Origin: Trochalopteron elliotii
Lineage: Eukaryota > Chordata > Aves > Passeriformes > Leiothrichidae
Reading direction: 5' to 3'
Length of the DNA: 64,000 nucleotides
NCBI GenBank assembly: GCA_024734555.1
Contig: JANPWX010020150.1
Location: 3,441,122-3,505,121 of the forward strand
In this document: positions 12,678 to 25,610 of the stretch, piece by piece
Numbering within the stretch: position 1 is the stretch's first letter
How the letters are laid out: each line of letters starts with the position of its first letter
Notes under the pieces: model-generated
Seen by the model: only the letters and a program-made list of their open reading frames with translations
Told to the model about the DNA's origin: nothing
Database searches by the model: none
Made by a program: the position numbers and the translations under genes

Positions 12678-14149
12678 TTGTTCTGATAAAGCATGACTTA
12701 GTAAGCAAAACAAAAAAATTATCTTTTTCTTGCCTTAACCTGCATACCTAATAGATAAAAGGAGTGAGAACAGTTGAACAAATGACAAATTTGCTAATGC
12801 AAACCCTTATATTGAGTTAAAATATCAGTCTGTGCCTTTGCTAATGTCAGTTTTTTTGGCAATGTAACTGGCATATCAAAAATCCATATGAAATACACAA
12901 TCCAAAGTATATCTTTACATCAGAATTTAGGAGGGGGAATTAGAAGATGTTTCTATTTTCTTCACATATCATTAACAATGTTATATGGCAAATTCAAAGA
13001 GTTTTCCTTCACACAGAGGAAACTACCCAATCAGAAATTAATTTTAAACTTGAAGGTGCATTTTTGCTTGCCCAGACTGGGCAGCGATCAAAACTCTTGT
13101 CTGTGAATTCACTTTGGAGAGCCATGGAAACATCATAGGATGAACCATATCTGCAAATTTCTGCATTTATTCCCAAGGCAGCTGATTCTTGCTTTGCAGA
13201 CTGTTTAGAGCAGGGCACCTCTATTTCAGTGATATCATGATTTCAGTAGCAGTTGAAGATACAAGACAATAAAAAGTTATAAAATTTAAAAAAAAAAATT
13301 AAAAAATCTTGATATTTAAATACTCTTAAGCTGAGATCAGGACCAAAGCTGATGACTTTAGCCTAAGTCCTGCAGTATAGTGCACATCAGAAGTCTCTTG
13401 CACATCTGTAGCATACCTGGGAAATCAGGGACAGCTCAAGGGGCAGGGTGCTTTTCAGAAGCTTCTCTTGTTTTTGTTGCAAAGGGTGTGAACTGGTTTT
13501 GGCAGTTGGCTCTGAATGACTCTTAAATCTTTCCAGTTTTGCTTTGTGTGTCTCTCAAAACCATCCACACTAACTTGGTGCCTCAGATGCAACAATTTGG
13601 ATCTGACCCTCTGGTTCATACCACTCTCTCCTCTTCCTTTCCCACATATTTCCTCACCCTATTCCAAGGGAAGATTTGCTCATGAAGAAAATAGATGATT
13701 AGGAATTTAATCAGTGTGATACATTATCTTATTTTTCAAAAGACAGTTTTTGAGATAAGTAACTGAAATTATTTCATGCTCTCAATTTATTCACATGACA
13801 ATTCAGTATGTCTCTCTCTTCCTCGTAAAGACACCTAATATTTCAATCTATTGGGGTTTTTGTTATTGTCTGTATAATTTATTAGCACTTTCAAGACCCA
13901 AATTGTATGTAGTTATGCCTAACTTTCCTAGGACTTCACACCTTTGTGCCTTTGCTCTACTGCTGGGTCACTCAGCAGAGACTAGAGGCTGTGGTCACTT
14001 CCCACACTCACAAAGAGATGTGTCTTCCCTGTCTTTGATGTCAAACATTTAGATGTCTAAATATGACTACATCAGACTATCCTTCTTGTGGGCACATTCA
14101 AGAGGAGATTTGTTTAACCATAGGAGAGGATCGAGAAAGTGCAAAGGAT
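12678..14149. other. Non-coding stretch, nothing recognised
   Basis: AT-rich sequence with short A-runs near 13290-13305. No repeat family or exon was identified. Confidence 0.5.
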
Positions 14150-14219
14150 GAGTTTGGACTTGATGATCATTGTGGGTCCCTTCCAGCTGAGGATATTCTA
14201 TGGTTCCAGTCTGTGATTC
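14150..14219 (+). mobile_element. CR1 3' terminal remnant
   Basis: Only the very end of a CR1 is left. The line 'gtttggacttgatgatcat', followed by 'gtgggtcccttccag' and 'gatattctatggttcc', matches the conserved CR1 3' UTR and its octamer-like tail. It is too short to assign a subfamily. Confidence 0.75.
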
Positions 14220-14532
14220 GCCCTGTGAAGGTGTCAGTAAAATCTCCACTTTCCTCTTTCATTGCATTAATCCAGTTTGGTAAGTCTCACCATCCTAACT
14301 CCTGAGGAAATCAGTAGTAATTGGATGGCTAAAAAGCTGTAAACCAGTGGTTCTTCATGGATGTGTGCAGCACAAAGCAAAGTGGGGTCCTCTCTTCCAA
14401 CCCTTCCAGGCAGTGCTGTCACCCCAGTAAGAATATGGTTATTACATGGACAGAAGCCATTCCATGGACAGAAGCCTTTCAGGAAGGTTCATGATGCTCT
14501 TACCCTTTCTTTTGTACTTATTCTCAAGTCCA

Positions 14533-14600
14533 GCAAAAAAACCAAACCACCAAACCAAAACAAAAAACAACAAAAAACAAACAAACAAACAAACAAATAA
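14533..14600. repeat. A-rich CCAAA / (CAAA)n tract
   Basis: A-runs broken by CC, then about five CAAA units at 14579-14598. It is low-complexity sequence. Confidence 0.9.
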
Positions 14601-16197
14601 ACGGAAAAACAAACTGAAAAACTAAAGGGCCACCTCAGGCTGTGCCCCAGTTTTTGTAAAATTATTTTATTTTTTGATTTTAATTTCCAATGCAAGATAG
14701 AAGGTCTGTTCAAAGCTTTATATACGTATGGTCATTTAGGTTTAACTCAGCAATTCCATGACTACACTGCTTATGGAGCACAAGCAAAATTTTTCTGCAT
14801 GGGCCTCAGAAAGGCAAGGAAGGAATGTCCTACACTAGCAAGAGCTAATTTTTTTTTTTCCCCATGGTATCTTTTGCTCACGAACAGCCTAAGTAGCAGC
14901 TGTTTAGCCCTCCTCTTGCTTACCAATAGAACAAACAATAAACCTGATCTTCCAACCACTGGAAATTGACATTTCAAAGGATTTTTAGCATCTTGAAATC
15001 TGGCTGGTCTGATGTCATGAAAACAAACAGTGTGAGAAACAAGTGCAGTCAACTCCACTTTGAATCCTGACCTTTCCAACAGTCAGTTACTCCAGAAATA
15101 AAGAAAAAAGATAATTGCTATTAGTAACTGAGCTGGCAATTAGGTCTGTTATTTCATTATTTTTAGTATTATTATTATTATTATTTAAATATATTTCTCT
15201 TCCAAAAATCAAACTGGAGTCATAAGCTGTTTTATTAAGGAAAATTTCTCATGAAATGAAGAAGTTATGATTTTGTTGCAGAACTAATAGAATAAAGTAT
15301 TTTCATCTAATTCAAATGATTTCATTTAAAATAACTTTTTACTGAACATACTGATTTAGATTAAAAAAAGAACATTACATCAAAATGATCTTTTTTCTGA
15401 TCCAGTGTGAGCCTCAATTTTGTTTCTCTCATGCCTTTAACTAATCTCAGGTGGAATCTGAGAAAACATTTACACAGGTAGAAAAAAATTATAAAGTTAA
15501 GTACTGCTTCAAGATTTTTAACCTCATCCAGCACACAAAAGTATTGGACTAAACTTTGGATAAGAACTACAACATATACATGAACATAGCAAAAGCTCTG
15601 AACTTTTGAAATTTCTGCTTTGATTTTTAATTCTATCTAAAATAAGATATAGGATGCTCTGTGCTGAGGAAAATAGGGACTTTTGTCGGAGGAAATAAGA
15701 AATAATCCACAGGCTTTTTCACTAATGAATCTGATGCCTGCTCTAAAAAGTTAATGAAAAGTCTCTCCATTGAATTCCATGGGCTTTGGAGCAAACCCCA
15801 GATAAGCTGTTCAGTGAGAGCAAGTAAAATAAATTGGGAAAAGGTTCTTTGCTTTACGAAGTCATTTTAAGGGAGGTAATGGAACAGCTGTTGCATAGAT
15901 AAAACACACATGTCCTTTCAGAAATGCAGTTGGGCAGAGCCTTGCTGCACAGCACGACTCGTGGGCATCACCCAGCAGCTTCTCTGGCTGAACAGACCAC
16001 TAGCCCGAGTGCTAACCTCACAACGACTCCCCAAATCCCTGCAGCCTCTTAAAGGGAAAAACAGCTTCATTAGTTCCTCACATAAACAGCCAGAACATAA
16101 ACACAACATGCTCCATTAAAATGGTCAAATTAAGCAAGTGGAGAACCTTTCCTATATTGTGTCAGCTTTAGTGGTTTCATTTTGGATTTTGTTTTCC

Positions 16198-16220
16198 TTT
16201 TTTTTTTTTTTTTTTTTTTT
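16198..16220. repeat. Poly-T homopolymer, 23 bases
   Basis: An uninterrupted T run. No LINE or SINE body is visible on either side, so it is not evidently a retrotransposon tail. Confidence 0.95.
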
Positions 16221-17264
16221 CCTTCCTGGTTTTGATTTGCATGCTTTCATTTTCAGAGCATGCATGTGAATACTTAGACAGAACTAACTTTATTTTATGT
16301 AGCTTATTGAAGCTGTATTTTGAGGACTTTTTTCTTCATCCTGCCTGAATTTTAAATTGAGCATCTGGAAACTAAAACTGGTGCATCAGAGAGCCCATAT
16401 AAATTATTGGTGATCTTGAAGGGTTGTGGTGAGAGACCCCTTTTCTTTGTCAACTCTCATCTCACTCACTCATACTCTATTAAAAATAATTCTGTTTCTT
16501 TTTTTGTTTGTTTGTTTCTTTGTTCTCCTTTTAATCTTTGATGTATAAACTTTTTTGGAAAGCTCCTTTCAAATAATTACAAGGGGTAGAGATTTTTTTA
16601 TTGTTGTTGGTTTGTTTTCTTTTTTTTTAAGATTTTCTCTTATTGAAGAATTCAAGTTAGAGTAAGGATAGAAAAGCAAAATAAACACATTGACCTGAGT
16701 TATTTATCATTTTTATTTAGTCATTATACTCCTTGTTTCCTTTTTAAAGGGGGAAAAGTCAAGGTGTGGTATACTTGTAAGAAAAGAAAGGAAATATTTC
16801 TGGCAGTGATAGTAATAGTAATTACAATAACAATAACAAAACCAACAATAACAGTATTAAATGCGTTAAAAAATATTTAACAACTATTTATTGAAAATTC
16901 TTAAAAAGTTAAACATTTAACCTGCAAGTAAAATGTGTTATCTAGCACAATGCAGCTATGCTATGAGGATTTATCTTTATATAACACCTAACTTTAAAAA
17001 TAATTACAGAGAACTTCCTATTAAAAAGTTATACTCATTCTTATCCAAAGTTTATCAATAAATTAAGCTGAATATAGGGTCCATTAACTGAAAAAGAATG
17101 CACTTTACTCTTTCTGTTCATGTCATAAGAACAGCTTTCTTTCAATGCATTGAAAAGTTCTGTGTAGAACTAAAATAATGCTTGCATTGAAACATCATGT
17201 GAGGAAAAGGTAGGAAATCAAACTATGGCCAACATGACCTTAGGTGTAATCTTTGCCTTTTTAC

Positions 17265-18494
17265 AACAGGACACAGCTTTCTCTGGCGGACTTGTCTGAA
17301 ACAGGAAGGAGTCACCTTGTCATCCATGACGGGGTGGCTGCATTAGTGGGCAAGGGAAGGGCTACAGCTGCAAACTGTATAGAATGCTGTAATGCCTTTG
17401 GAACATGGCGCACCACAACTTCATTCTCTCTAAAATAGAAAGACACAGATTTGATGGATGCAATGTTTGTTGGATGAGCAGTTGGTTGGATAGTCATGTC
17501 GAGAGGGAAGTGGTCATGATAAGGGATGGAGGTCTGTGAAAAGAGGTGATTCCTTTGGGCTGTTTGTTAGGATGAGCAGTGTTTAATGTCTTCATTAATG
17601 CCCTAGACAAAGGAATTGAGAGCACACTCAGTAAGTCTGCAGATGACACCAAGCTGAGCAGTGCTGTTGACACACCTGAAGGTTGGGATTTGATCCAGGG
17701 GCACCTGGACAAGATGGAGAAGTTGCCTGTGAGGATCTCATGAAGTTTAAGAAGACCAAGCACACGGTGTTCCACTGGAGTCAGGGCATGAATCCAGGCT
17801 GAGGGATGAACAGCAGCCCTTCCCAGAAGGACTTGGGGGTGCTGGTGGGTGAGAGGCTGGACATGCCCCAGCCATGGCACTCCCAGCCCAGAGAGCCAAA
17901 CATGTCCTGGGCTGCATCCAGAGCCCCGTGAGCAGCAGGGGAGGGAGGGGATTCTGCCCCTCTGCTCTGCTCTGGTGAGACTGACCTGGAGCTCTGCATC
18001 CAGAGCTGGGGTCCCAGCATGAGAAGGACAGGGACCTGCTGGAGAAGATCCAGAGGAGGCCACTGAAATGATTGGAGGGCTGGAGCACCTCTCCTATGAG
18101 GAAAGGCTGAGACAGTTGTCATTTTTCAGTCTGAAGAAGAGAAGGCTTTGGGGAAACCTTAAAACTGTCCTTCAGTACTGAAAGGAGGCTGATAAGCAAG
18201 ATGGGGACAAATTTTTATCATGCTATTGTACTAGGGCAAGGAGTAAAGATTTTAAAATAAAAGAGGGTAAATTCAGATGAGATATAAGAAGATTTTCATG
18301 GTGAGGATAGTGAGATGCTGGAACATCAGTTTATCCAGAAAGATGATGGACACCCCATCCCTAGAAACGTTCAAGGTTGCTCTGAATGTCCTGGTCTAGT
18401 GGAAGCTGGCCTGGCTTATGCAGGGAGGGCTGGACGGGATGACCTTTAAAGATCTTTGCCAGCCAAAATTTTCTATGATTCTATGCTTCTATAA
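17265..18494 (+). mobile_element. CR1 LINE 3' half: end of reverse transcriptase ORF plus 3' UTR
   Basis: Plus-strand CR1, 5'-truncated. The sequence follows the family from the middle of the reverse transcriptase region (17300-17440, where 'ggggtggctgcattagtggg' matches the RT segment). It then passes through 'tgcagatgacaccaagctg' (17638-17656), the FADDTKL catalytic-site region. It continues through the C-terminal part ('ggacttgggggtgctggtgg', 17829-17848; 'gctggagcacctctcctatg', 18080-18099) to the 3' UTR, and ends at 18470-18494 with 'ttctatgattctatgcttctat'. Frameshifts and small deletions break every reading frame, and the long open frames on the opposite strand (17.5-18.1 kb) are antisense shadows. 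Wording such as 'gagcacctctcctatgagg' indicates a different CR1 subfamily from the copy at 47.7 kb. Confidence 0.93.
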
Positions 18495-19553
18495 CAGGCA
18501 GACTGAGAAAACACAGCCTTTCATACAGGTGAAACAGGTTAAAGCTTTTCACAGGTGAAAAGTGACCTGTTGGCAAAGAGAAATATGGCACACCTATGGA
18601 CACAGTTCTCCTGACTTGTATCAAGTTTTCTGACTGTCTTCTTCTGTGTCATCTGATGTTCTCATAGAGATACTCATTTATTGAAATTTTAGACACCTCG
18701 ATGAAGCACCTCAAAGGAGTGGATAGTTGCTGTAGGCACCTGTCTAAAATTGTGTTTCTGTTATTATTGCTAGAGGAAACTCTATCATTCTCCTGAGAAA
18801 AGGAAGATAATTAAAGGCCTCATGCAAGTGTCAAAATTTTGCTAAATCTGTCTGGGCCTTTGTCAAACTATGTTAATAAATCATGACAAATGTGCATTAT
18901 TAAGAGATAGGATGCAAACATGCATGCTGTTCATCGAATCTGGTTTTGTAATTTTCTGGGGTATGAAATCTCTATATAGTTGTAACCTGTTACATAGAGA
19001 GATGAGTGAGATTATATATAGTGATTTCCCTTTACTTCCTTTTTGCCTTTGCAAATAAGGTGCTCTTAATGTGTGTTGCAGAAGGTCTTCCATCCCTATT
19101 GTGATTGATGGCTAGCAAACTGCTGGGGACAATTCCATTTGGTGGGTAAAAAACACTATCTCATTTATCTTTATATCATATCTGTTGCAAATTAAACTAA
19201 AAACATAGACTTTGCACACTAAAATTGTTACACCGCAGAGCAATGTGCCTATAAAACAGCATGTTAACAAGCACGACATGATAAATGAAATGCAATAAAC
19301 TTCTGTAATCCCAGACGCAGATGACGAGGCTATCACCTGTTGAGCTTTGCTTGGTGACAGTGTAACAGTATCTCCAAGGAAGTGCTGGCTGGGCTGGCTT
19401 TACAAGGAGTGAATGGCTACTAGTGCACACTCAGTTAACTTCACACATGCTGCATCTGAGATAAGATTTGTAATGCAAGCAACCAAATGCAGAGGCAGAG
19501 GTACTCTGCTTGCTGGATTACTGGTGCTCCTGAACTGGAATGTCCTGTTTTCT

Positions 19554-19568
19554 TCAGTAGATGGCAGC
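19554..19568 (+). promoter_or_regulatory. CTCF-like binding motif
   Basis: TCAGTAGATGGCAGC matches the vertebrate CTCF core consensus CCASYAGRKGGCRSY at 14 of 15 positions; only the first base differs. It lies inside a locally GC-richer, non-repetitive block (about 19,210-19,600), which suits a conserved regulatory element. The match is seen directly, but occupancy is inference. Confidence 0.5.
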
Positions 19569-22138
19569 AGCACTGATGCGTGATAAAAGCTGTATTCCAA
19601 AAGCGTTTTGTAAAATAAAGCTGCTATTTTTTTTCTCCTTTCCCCCCCACCCCAATACTATCACCATCATAAATGACCGTAGCACCTGAGCCTCTACCAG
19701 TTAGATAGTAAATCTTATCCCCAGCTTCAATAGTGAAGTGATTTACAGGTATGCAACTTTGCCTAAAAACAAAAAAAAGAAACCAAACCAAAACTATAAA
19801 AATGAATTAAAAACTCGAGGAAAGTGAACCAAAAGTTCCCAACTATCTTACTTGATTAAAGTTGCCTTATTTTTATGTGCCAGTAAACATTTACTAGCAT
19901 TAATTCTCTAGCCATACATGCAGATACATTTTTCCTCATAAGGTGTCCCATGGCACTACCCAATAGGTTTTTCACAAACATTATGACTCTCTTCAGGAAG
20001 ATATCAGTAGAGCACAGGTTTGGGAATGGGAAAGAAGCAAAGAATGTCTCAAGGATTTATTTGTCATTCATAAAATGTGTCTATTTCCTACCACACAACT
20101 GAACACTATTTTAATTCAAATGTGCATGTTTCGACTGAGTATTTTAAGTATCAAAAATATTAAAATAGTCCCTCCAGGGTTCCTGAGTTTTTATTTTTGA
20201 AGGAGGGGGAGACAAAAAAGAGAAGTGTAAGGACACTCAGAAGGGAAGCATAAAACTGAAGTCTTAGGTGCAAGAAACGTGGTTTGAAATTCCTGTACCT
20301 GGCTTAGCCTGGCAAAAGGTATCTGCTTCCCCTTCTGTGAGTGCTCTAGCCCCAGGGCTATGAGAATACAGTTGTGTATGCAATCAGGCCCAGTAAATAT
20401 TTCATTACTTATACATAGAGGTTGAATGCAGGGACTGCATCATTCACCTTAGATGCAGGTGAAAAGCAAAGGGAGGGTCCCCACATGAAAATCCTGAAAA
20501 TTAGAACCTTCAATATATAACTTCTGAATTCCCTAAGAATATCCTGAGGCAATCAGAGTCTTTTGAATGTAAAATTTCTGCCCTTTACACTCATCACAAG
20601 AAACAGGATAGTAGATCTCTAAACCAAAAATTTCATGTTTCTTATGGGAAAGCAAGAACAAAAATGAACAAGAAGAAATATTTACCAATTTGATGGACAA
20701 ATTACATGTTTCATTATTATTATTATTATTATTGAAAATATTCTCTGCTAGTATTTACTTATGTTACAGATTTGTGGCTCTGTGAGATGGAGAATTTCCT
20801 GGGTGTGAAAAAACAACTATTACTCTGTTATAACAATGCTAAAATGTGTCTGATGAGAGAAGGTAAATAGTTCAGAGGTTTAAATGCTGTGGGATACCTT
20901 GAATACTACTGAAAATGTTCCTGAAATTTGTACTTGAGCTTTTTACCTCTGAATTTTTTTCACCAATGCTTGGGTACTGTAAGTGCTTTTGTCTTTCTTT
21001 GATATACTTCACATGACTGGTTTATGTCTAAATTCATCTTCCACAGTCTACCATAACATAAACTTTTAGCAAAATTTGCATTAGGATTGAATCGTCATAA
21101 CTGCTGGCCTTAAAAAATAAAAAAAAAAGAGTTGCCTTGGTGACAGTTTATAAATAAATGTTCCCTTCAAGCAACTGTAGGTAAGGACAGAAGGAAAAAA
21201 AAAACATCTTAACATCTCATATTGATTGCTGGGTCAATGCTGTTCTTGAAACTGTAAAATATGAATGAGCAGCCTTTGAACAGAGTAAGATACTAGATGT
21301 CTTTGATCAAATCTGGAATACATTTCTGCACTGCTACTCACTAAAAAGAACAAATAGAGGATAACCCTGAGATGATCCACCCTGGATCCAAAAGCCCTTC
21401 TTCTGTGTAGCTCAAAAACTAAATTTATATTGACCAAATGACAGGTTTCAGAAGATAGGGTTTGTTTGTGAGACATTCAAGGAAGTAAACAACAGAAAAG
21501 GACAAGTTTTATTTTGATCATTCCAAAGGGACTGATTTACAATTAATGGCATTAAATTAAACAAGGAAATTTGTAGACTGAACATGAGACTACATATATT
21601 TAACTACAGAGGGGTCTTTCCAACAGGTGAAAAGTTCTGTTAGAAGAAGCAGAAGAAATTACATTGTTTGCAGAAAACTGGATGTGGTAGGATGATGATG
21701 AGTACAATACGTTTATAAGTATGGTGGGTAGAGGAAATTCCTAAAGAAAATAGAATTTTCAATTTTGGATAATAATACTAAAAATAAATAACTGCAGATA
21801 AAGCAAAACAGGAATTTTAGCTGTAGCACCTCAGAGAAATTTGTATATTTTGGGACTCCACTTGCACATTAAGGTTTTTAACTACATATATTTACTGTTG
21901 TATATAAGTCTTCTCATTCTATGACACCATGAAGACAGAATGGAATACAACGAACAAAGCTGTGACTCAGTAAAAGTGGTATTACTGATGAAGATGCATA
22001 GAGACACAAACCTGGTGAATTACAACCTGTGCTCTACATTTCTCAAATAATATCTTTTTTCAAGTGAATTTCCAAAAAGGACTTGAAACTGTTTTAGAGA
22101 TTTGTGATGATTGTTTAGTGCGGGGTTTTGTTGATTTT

Positions 22139-22140
<2 letters not shown>

Positions 22141-22178
<38 letters not shown>
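22141..22178. repeat. Poly-T homopolymer, 38 bases
   Basis: The longest homopolymer in the window. No retrotransposon body adjoins it. Its true length may be uncertain because long homopolymers are read poorly. Confidence 0.95.
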
Positions 22179-22179
<1 letters not shown>

Positions 22180-22290
22180 ATTAGTTGGTTGGGATTTTTT
22201 AAATAAAAGTTTTAAAATATCTTTTATACAGCTCTTTTTTTTTTTTCTGGTCTTATTCTTAACTTTCCTTTGTTCTTCTGGGTTCTACAG

Positions 22291-22377
22291 TCCACAACAT
22301 CAGTTTTCCCTGAGAAGAAGGACTGAAAAGGAGGAGAAAACTGACAATGGCTCTTCCGTGTCCCAAATCTTCCACTG
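22291..22377 (+). other. Exon-like block, weak candidate, function unknown
   Basis: A strong pyrimidine-rich stretch ends in 'ttctacag' at 22283-22290, and a GT follows at 22378 ('ctg|gtagga'). Between them, 87 bp are open in one frame: one base, 28 codons, two bases. The translation runs PQHQFSLRRRTEKEEK, then TDNGSSVSQIFH. The length is a multiple of three, so the exon would be symmetric. I do not recognise the peptide. Against it: the donor is only moderate, and the opposite strand is also open across this block. Chance occurrence in 64 kb is quite possible. Confidence 0.2.
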
Positions 22378-25334
22378 GTAGGAACACACCGCTGCTGATG
22401 GGCAGTGTTTCTTTGACTCTGAATTTCTTGGATCCACTTGGTGCAAATACATTTTTTATACATTTTCTCACACATAGTCTGCTTTTTTCCATTTGTACCC
22501 AGCTAAAATTTGAATGTTGTACACTAATCTTCCCCGGCCCATCAGCACAAAGAATATAATTTTCTGCTCAGTGACTATAGAGATTTCTTAGAATTCTATT
22601 GCATATGGCATGCCCAAACCTAAACTAAAACACTCTGGATAATAGCCACTTGAACAAAACACAAAAAACATCAGGGTTAAAGCAACCTATTACCTCCTCA
22701 AATCAACAGAAAACTGGATGAGACCTGAGATCCTGCATTGTCAGCCCCTTACAGTCTGTGGCCTTCTCCTGAGCTAAAGGTGGGATGCAATATTTTCCTC
22801 ACTAACTTCCCTTCAACACTAAGTCTGTAGTTTAATATAAGCAGCTAATGTATACACAAACGGTGTATGAATTTCTCCAAGATGTCAGAATTTATATGTA
22901 TCCCACACAGTTAGTAATGACAGAATTCCAGAAAGTGGAAAGTTAAGAAAAGTGAAGAGTGTGAGATCATTAGGGTGGACATATTGATGATAGACTTCAA
23001 AATTATTTAGGTCCAGTAGTATTTTCTGTCTGTTGCTAACATTATTAAATCTTTTTTGGGTGAAGTTCACACAAGCTTATTTTTAGCCAACTTACTCTCC
23101 CTTGAGACATCTGAAAGACATGGGCAGGGATATCCTCTGTCCTTTCAGAAATGAAGATCAATTTAATCCCTTTGGAACAAGCAGGAGTCACTTCAGTTAA
23201 CACTATTTGAAACTTCAGAAAATATGATAGAATTAACGTCCATTATTTTTTTTTCATCTGATTGTATAATTCATGGCAGGAGAATAGTATAGGACCAGTA
23301 GTAGTTGTTTTAAAATCCTTTCCAAAAAGAAATTTGTGCCCAGCCTCTACAGTCTGTTAAATTAGGAGGTCAGGCAGCAGTGTGTCTGTAAGTCAGTTTG
23401 AGTCTGTTCCAGTTTTTCCTCAAAAGTGGAAGCCTGGGTTCCTAACTCTGGCATCAGGAATAAGCTAAAGCAATATCTCATCTCCTGTGATTACTTTGAA
23501 AGATCATTGATTTTAAAGACAGATTTTAATAGGAAAAAAAAAAGATTCTGGACAAGGAAAGGAGCTTTATCTGCCTATTATGTTGAAGAGAAATATAACC
23601 TGCAGTAGAATTCTAAACCACACTTTCACATGTCTGTGCTCAAAGAAATTTGCATTCTCCTCTTGGCAAGGCAAGAAACCAGACAGATTGATAGGAAAAC
23701 AGGTTTTCTGGCTAATTGTTAAAGATGTTTCTTTGATTTGTGCAGAACAGCATGAAGACAGCACAAGATAAGTAATGCAACAATACAGGAGAAGGAAAAT
23801 GTAAAGACCTGACTTCAGAGGTCACATAGGATCATTCTCAGTAGGTATTCAAGCTACATTTTAATTTCCTTAAAGGAGTTTTATCATTGGAAAAAAAGGG
23901 GAAACAAGGAGAAGACAACTAACAAACCTATAGTCAGACCTAAATTATAGAATAGTCCTCACTTTTTTCTTTTTTTTTTTTTTCCCACATCTGAAAACAA
24001 TGATGGTTTCTTTTGGTTTGATAGCTATTAATCCAACAGAATGGTAAAATAGCATCCCAGGAGAGATCATGTTTTCAGTCTGAGCTAGACAACTGGGCTC
24101 CTTCTATAGACAGCTGTAGGGAATTGGTGCCTCTGGAGGGCAATTAAGCTCATTTTGTGATGGGTGTTTAAGAGGGAGGTCTAGAGAAAGTGATTCGTCT
24201 TAGGTATATTTCTCCATTAACTATGGATAGTCTAAGGGAATCGCTTAAATTGGACACTTAACTTCGAGACAGGTAGAAGTAGGGATGAGTCCCAGCTCTT
24301 GTCATCATGCAATATAAGCCCTCATCACTCACAAGGTTATGTTCATCTGCACACAAGGATTTCTGGGTGACTGTATTGCCCTCTGTTGCATAATCCTTCC
24401 CCTGAAACTTACGTGTTTCAAGGACCTGGCCTGCTGAACTCACTAGAACTTTTCAATTCATTGCACTGTTGCAGAATTCACAACTTTTACAAAGTTGTGG
24501 ATAAAAGGTATTCTGGTCAAACCCCAGTGCCAGAAGTAAAATTTTGCCTTATAATCACAGTTTTTTATTGGGTGTTCTTGGTATTCTTTTCTCTCACTTT
24601 AGACAATATCAATGTTAAAAAGCCTTTGCTCAGAGTATTCAGAAAGAAAATGTTCAATATGAGCACAGAATTCAGGTTCCCTATACAGCAAAGAGGGACA
24701 TAAGAAAATACTTGAAAATAATGCAGGTGAAAGAGAGCTGTGAACTACTTAGAATGCAAAATTCTAAATTATTTTTCTTGGCATGTCTAACCAAAATCTT
24801 AGCCAACAGAGAACATGTACTGATAAAGTCAATGGCAAAGCTTGAAATGGAAGCAACTGGAAATACAGGAACAATTACTGCCCAACTGTCTTTGTTTAAG
24901 CTGCCATTTATTTATGAGCATTTGGATCTTATTATTTCTGCCAAATTTGTATTTTACTGAAGCTGGGAAAACAGGACAAAACAAACCTCCGTTCTTGAAT
25001 TTGAGACAGCTGGGCTCTAGTGAAGGTGACTCTGAGTTCTCAAGCAAATGAGAATCAGTGTTCACTTAGAAACTGCTTTTATTGTTAGGCTGTTAGGAGT
25101 CATGCATTCATTTCCTGAAGGGAGAAGAGAAATAAGCTTTGTATAATTACTTAGGGATGTGGATCTATGATTGTGCTGCAATGCTGAATTGGAAATTAAT
25201 TTCTGGCCATGCAAATCAATTTGTTCATTGGAATGATCTCCAAATTTTTTCTAGACTCAAAGCCTTTTGAGACTTAGATTTCCTCAAGGAGTGTTTAAAC
25301 AACCCTTCTACAGAATGTGTGGAGGATGATGCAC

Positions 25335-25430
25335 TCATAAAATAGTGCAATAATTTAGGCTGAAAATGACCTCTGGAGGTCATCTCTTATGAAACTCGCT
25401 CAGAGGTATTGCGGTGAATCAATGTCAAAG
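25335..25430 (-). mobile_element. Degraded CR1 3' end, reverse strand
   Basis: 'cataaaatagtgcaataatt' followed by 'aggctgaaaatgacctctgg' and 'aggtcatctcttatgaaact' is a diverged version of the reversed CR1 tail (agaatcatagaat.. ggttggaagggacctctggaggtcatctagtccaac). The rest of the element is missing or too decayed to see. Confidence 0.6.
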
Positions 25431-25610
25431 TTAGAGCTTAGGCAAGTTTTTAATATAAATTCATTTTTTTCCCCCTAATTTTCCTACTGCTGTAGGAAAA
25501 TGGCCCAAAATACTCACTAAAGATAAGTTAAACTATTTTTACTGCTTTGCACTATCTACCAAGCCAGTCCTTCTCTGGTTTTTTGGGTTTTCTTTCCCCG
25601 TGATTTAGGT

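Larger units (their letters stand above)
14220..17264. other. Non-coding stretch with A-rich, ATT and poly-T tracts
   Basis: Holds an 18-bp tandem duplication (14445-14480), an A-rich CCAAA/CAAA tract (14533-14600), a short ATT repeat (about 15168-15185), a GC-elevated block at 15,930-16,110, and a poly-T run at 16198-16220. No gene is recognised. Confidence 0.5.
18495..25334. other. Unique AT-rich stretch with a CTCF-like site and poly-T
   Basis: No interspersed repeat is recognised over about 6.8 kb. It holds a perfect 8-bp inverted repeat (18545-18562), a CTCF-like motif (19554-19568), an ATT repeat (20714-20735), a 38-base poly-T (22141-22178) and an exon-like block (22291-22377). Confidence 0.5.

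Noticed and set aside
17494..18122. Open frames of 113-189 codons on the minus strand
   Set aside because: Antisense shadows of the GC-rich CR1 at 17.3-18.5 kb.
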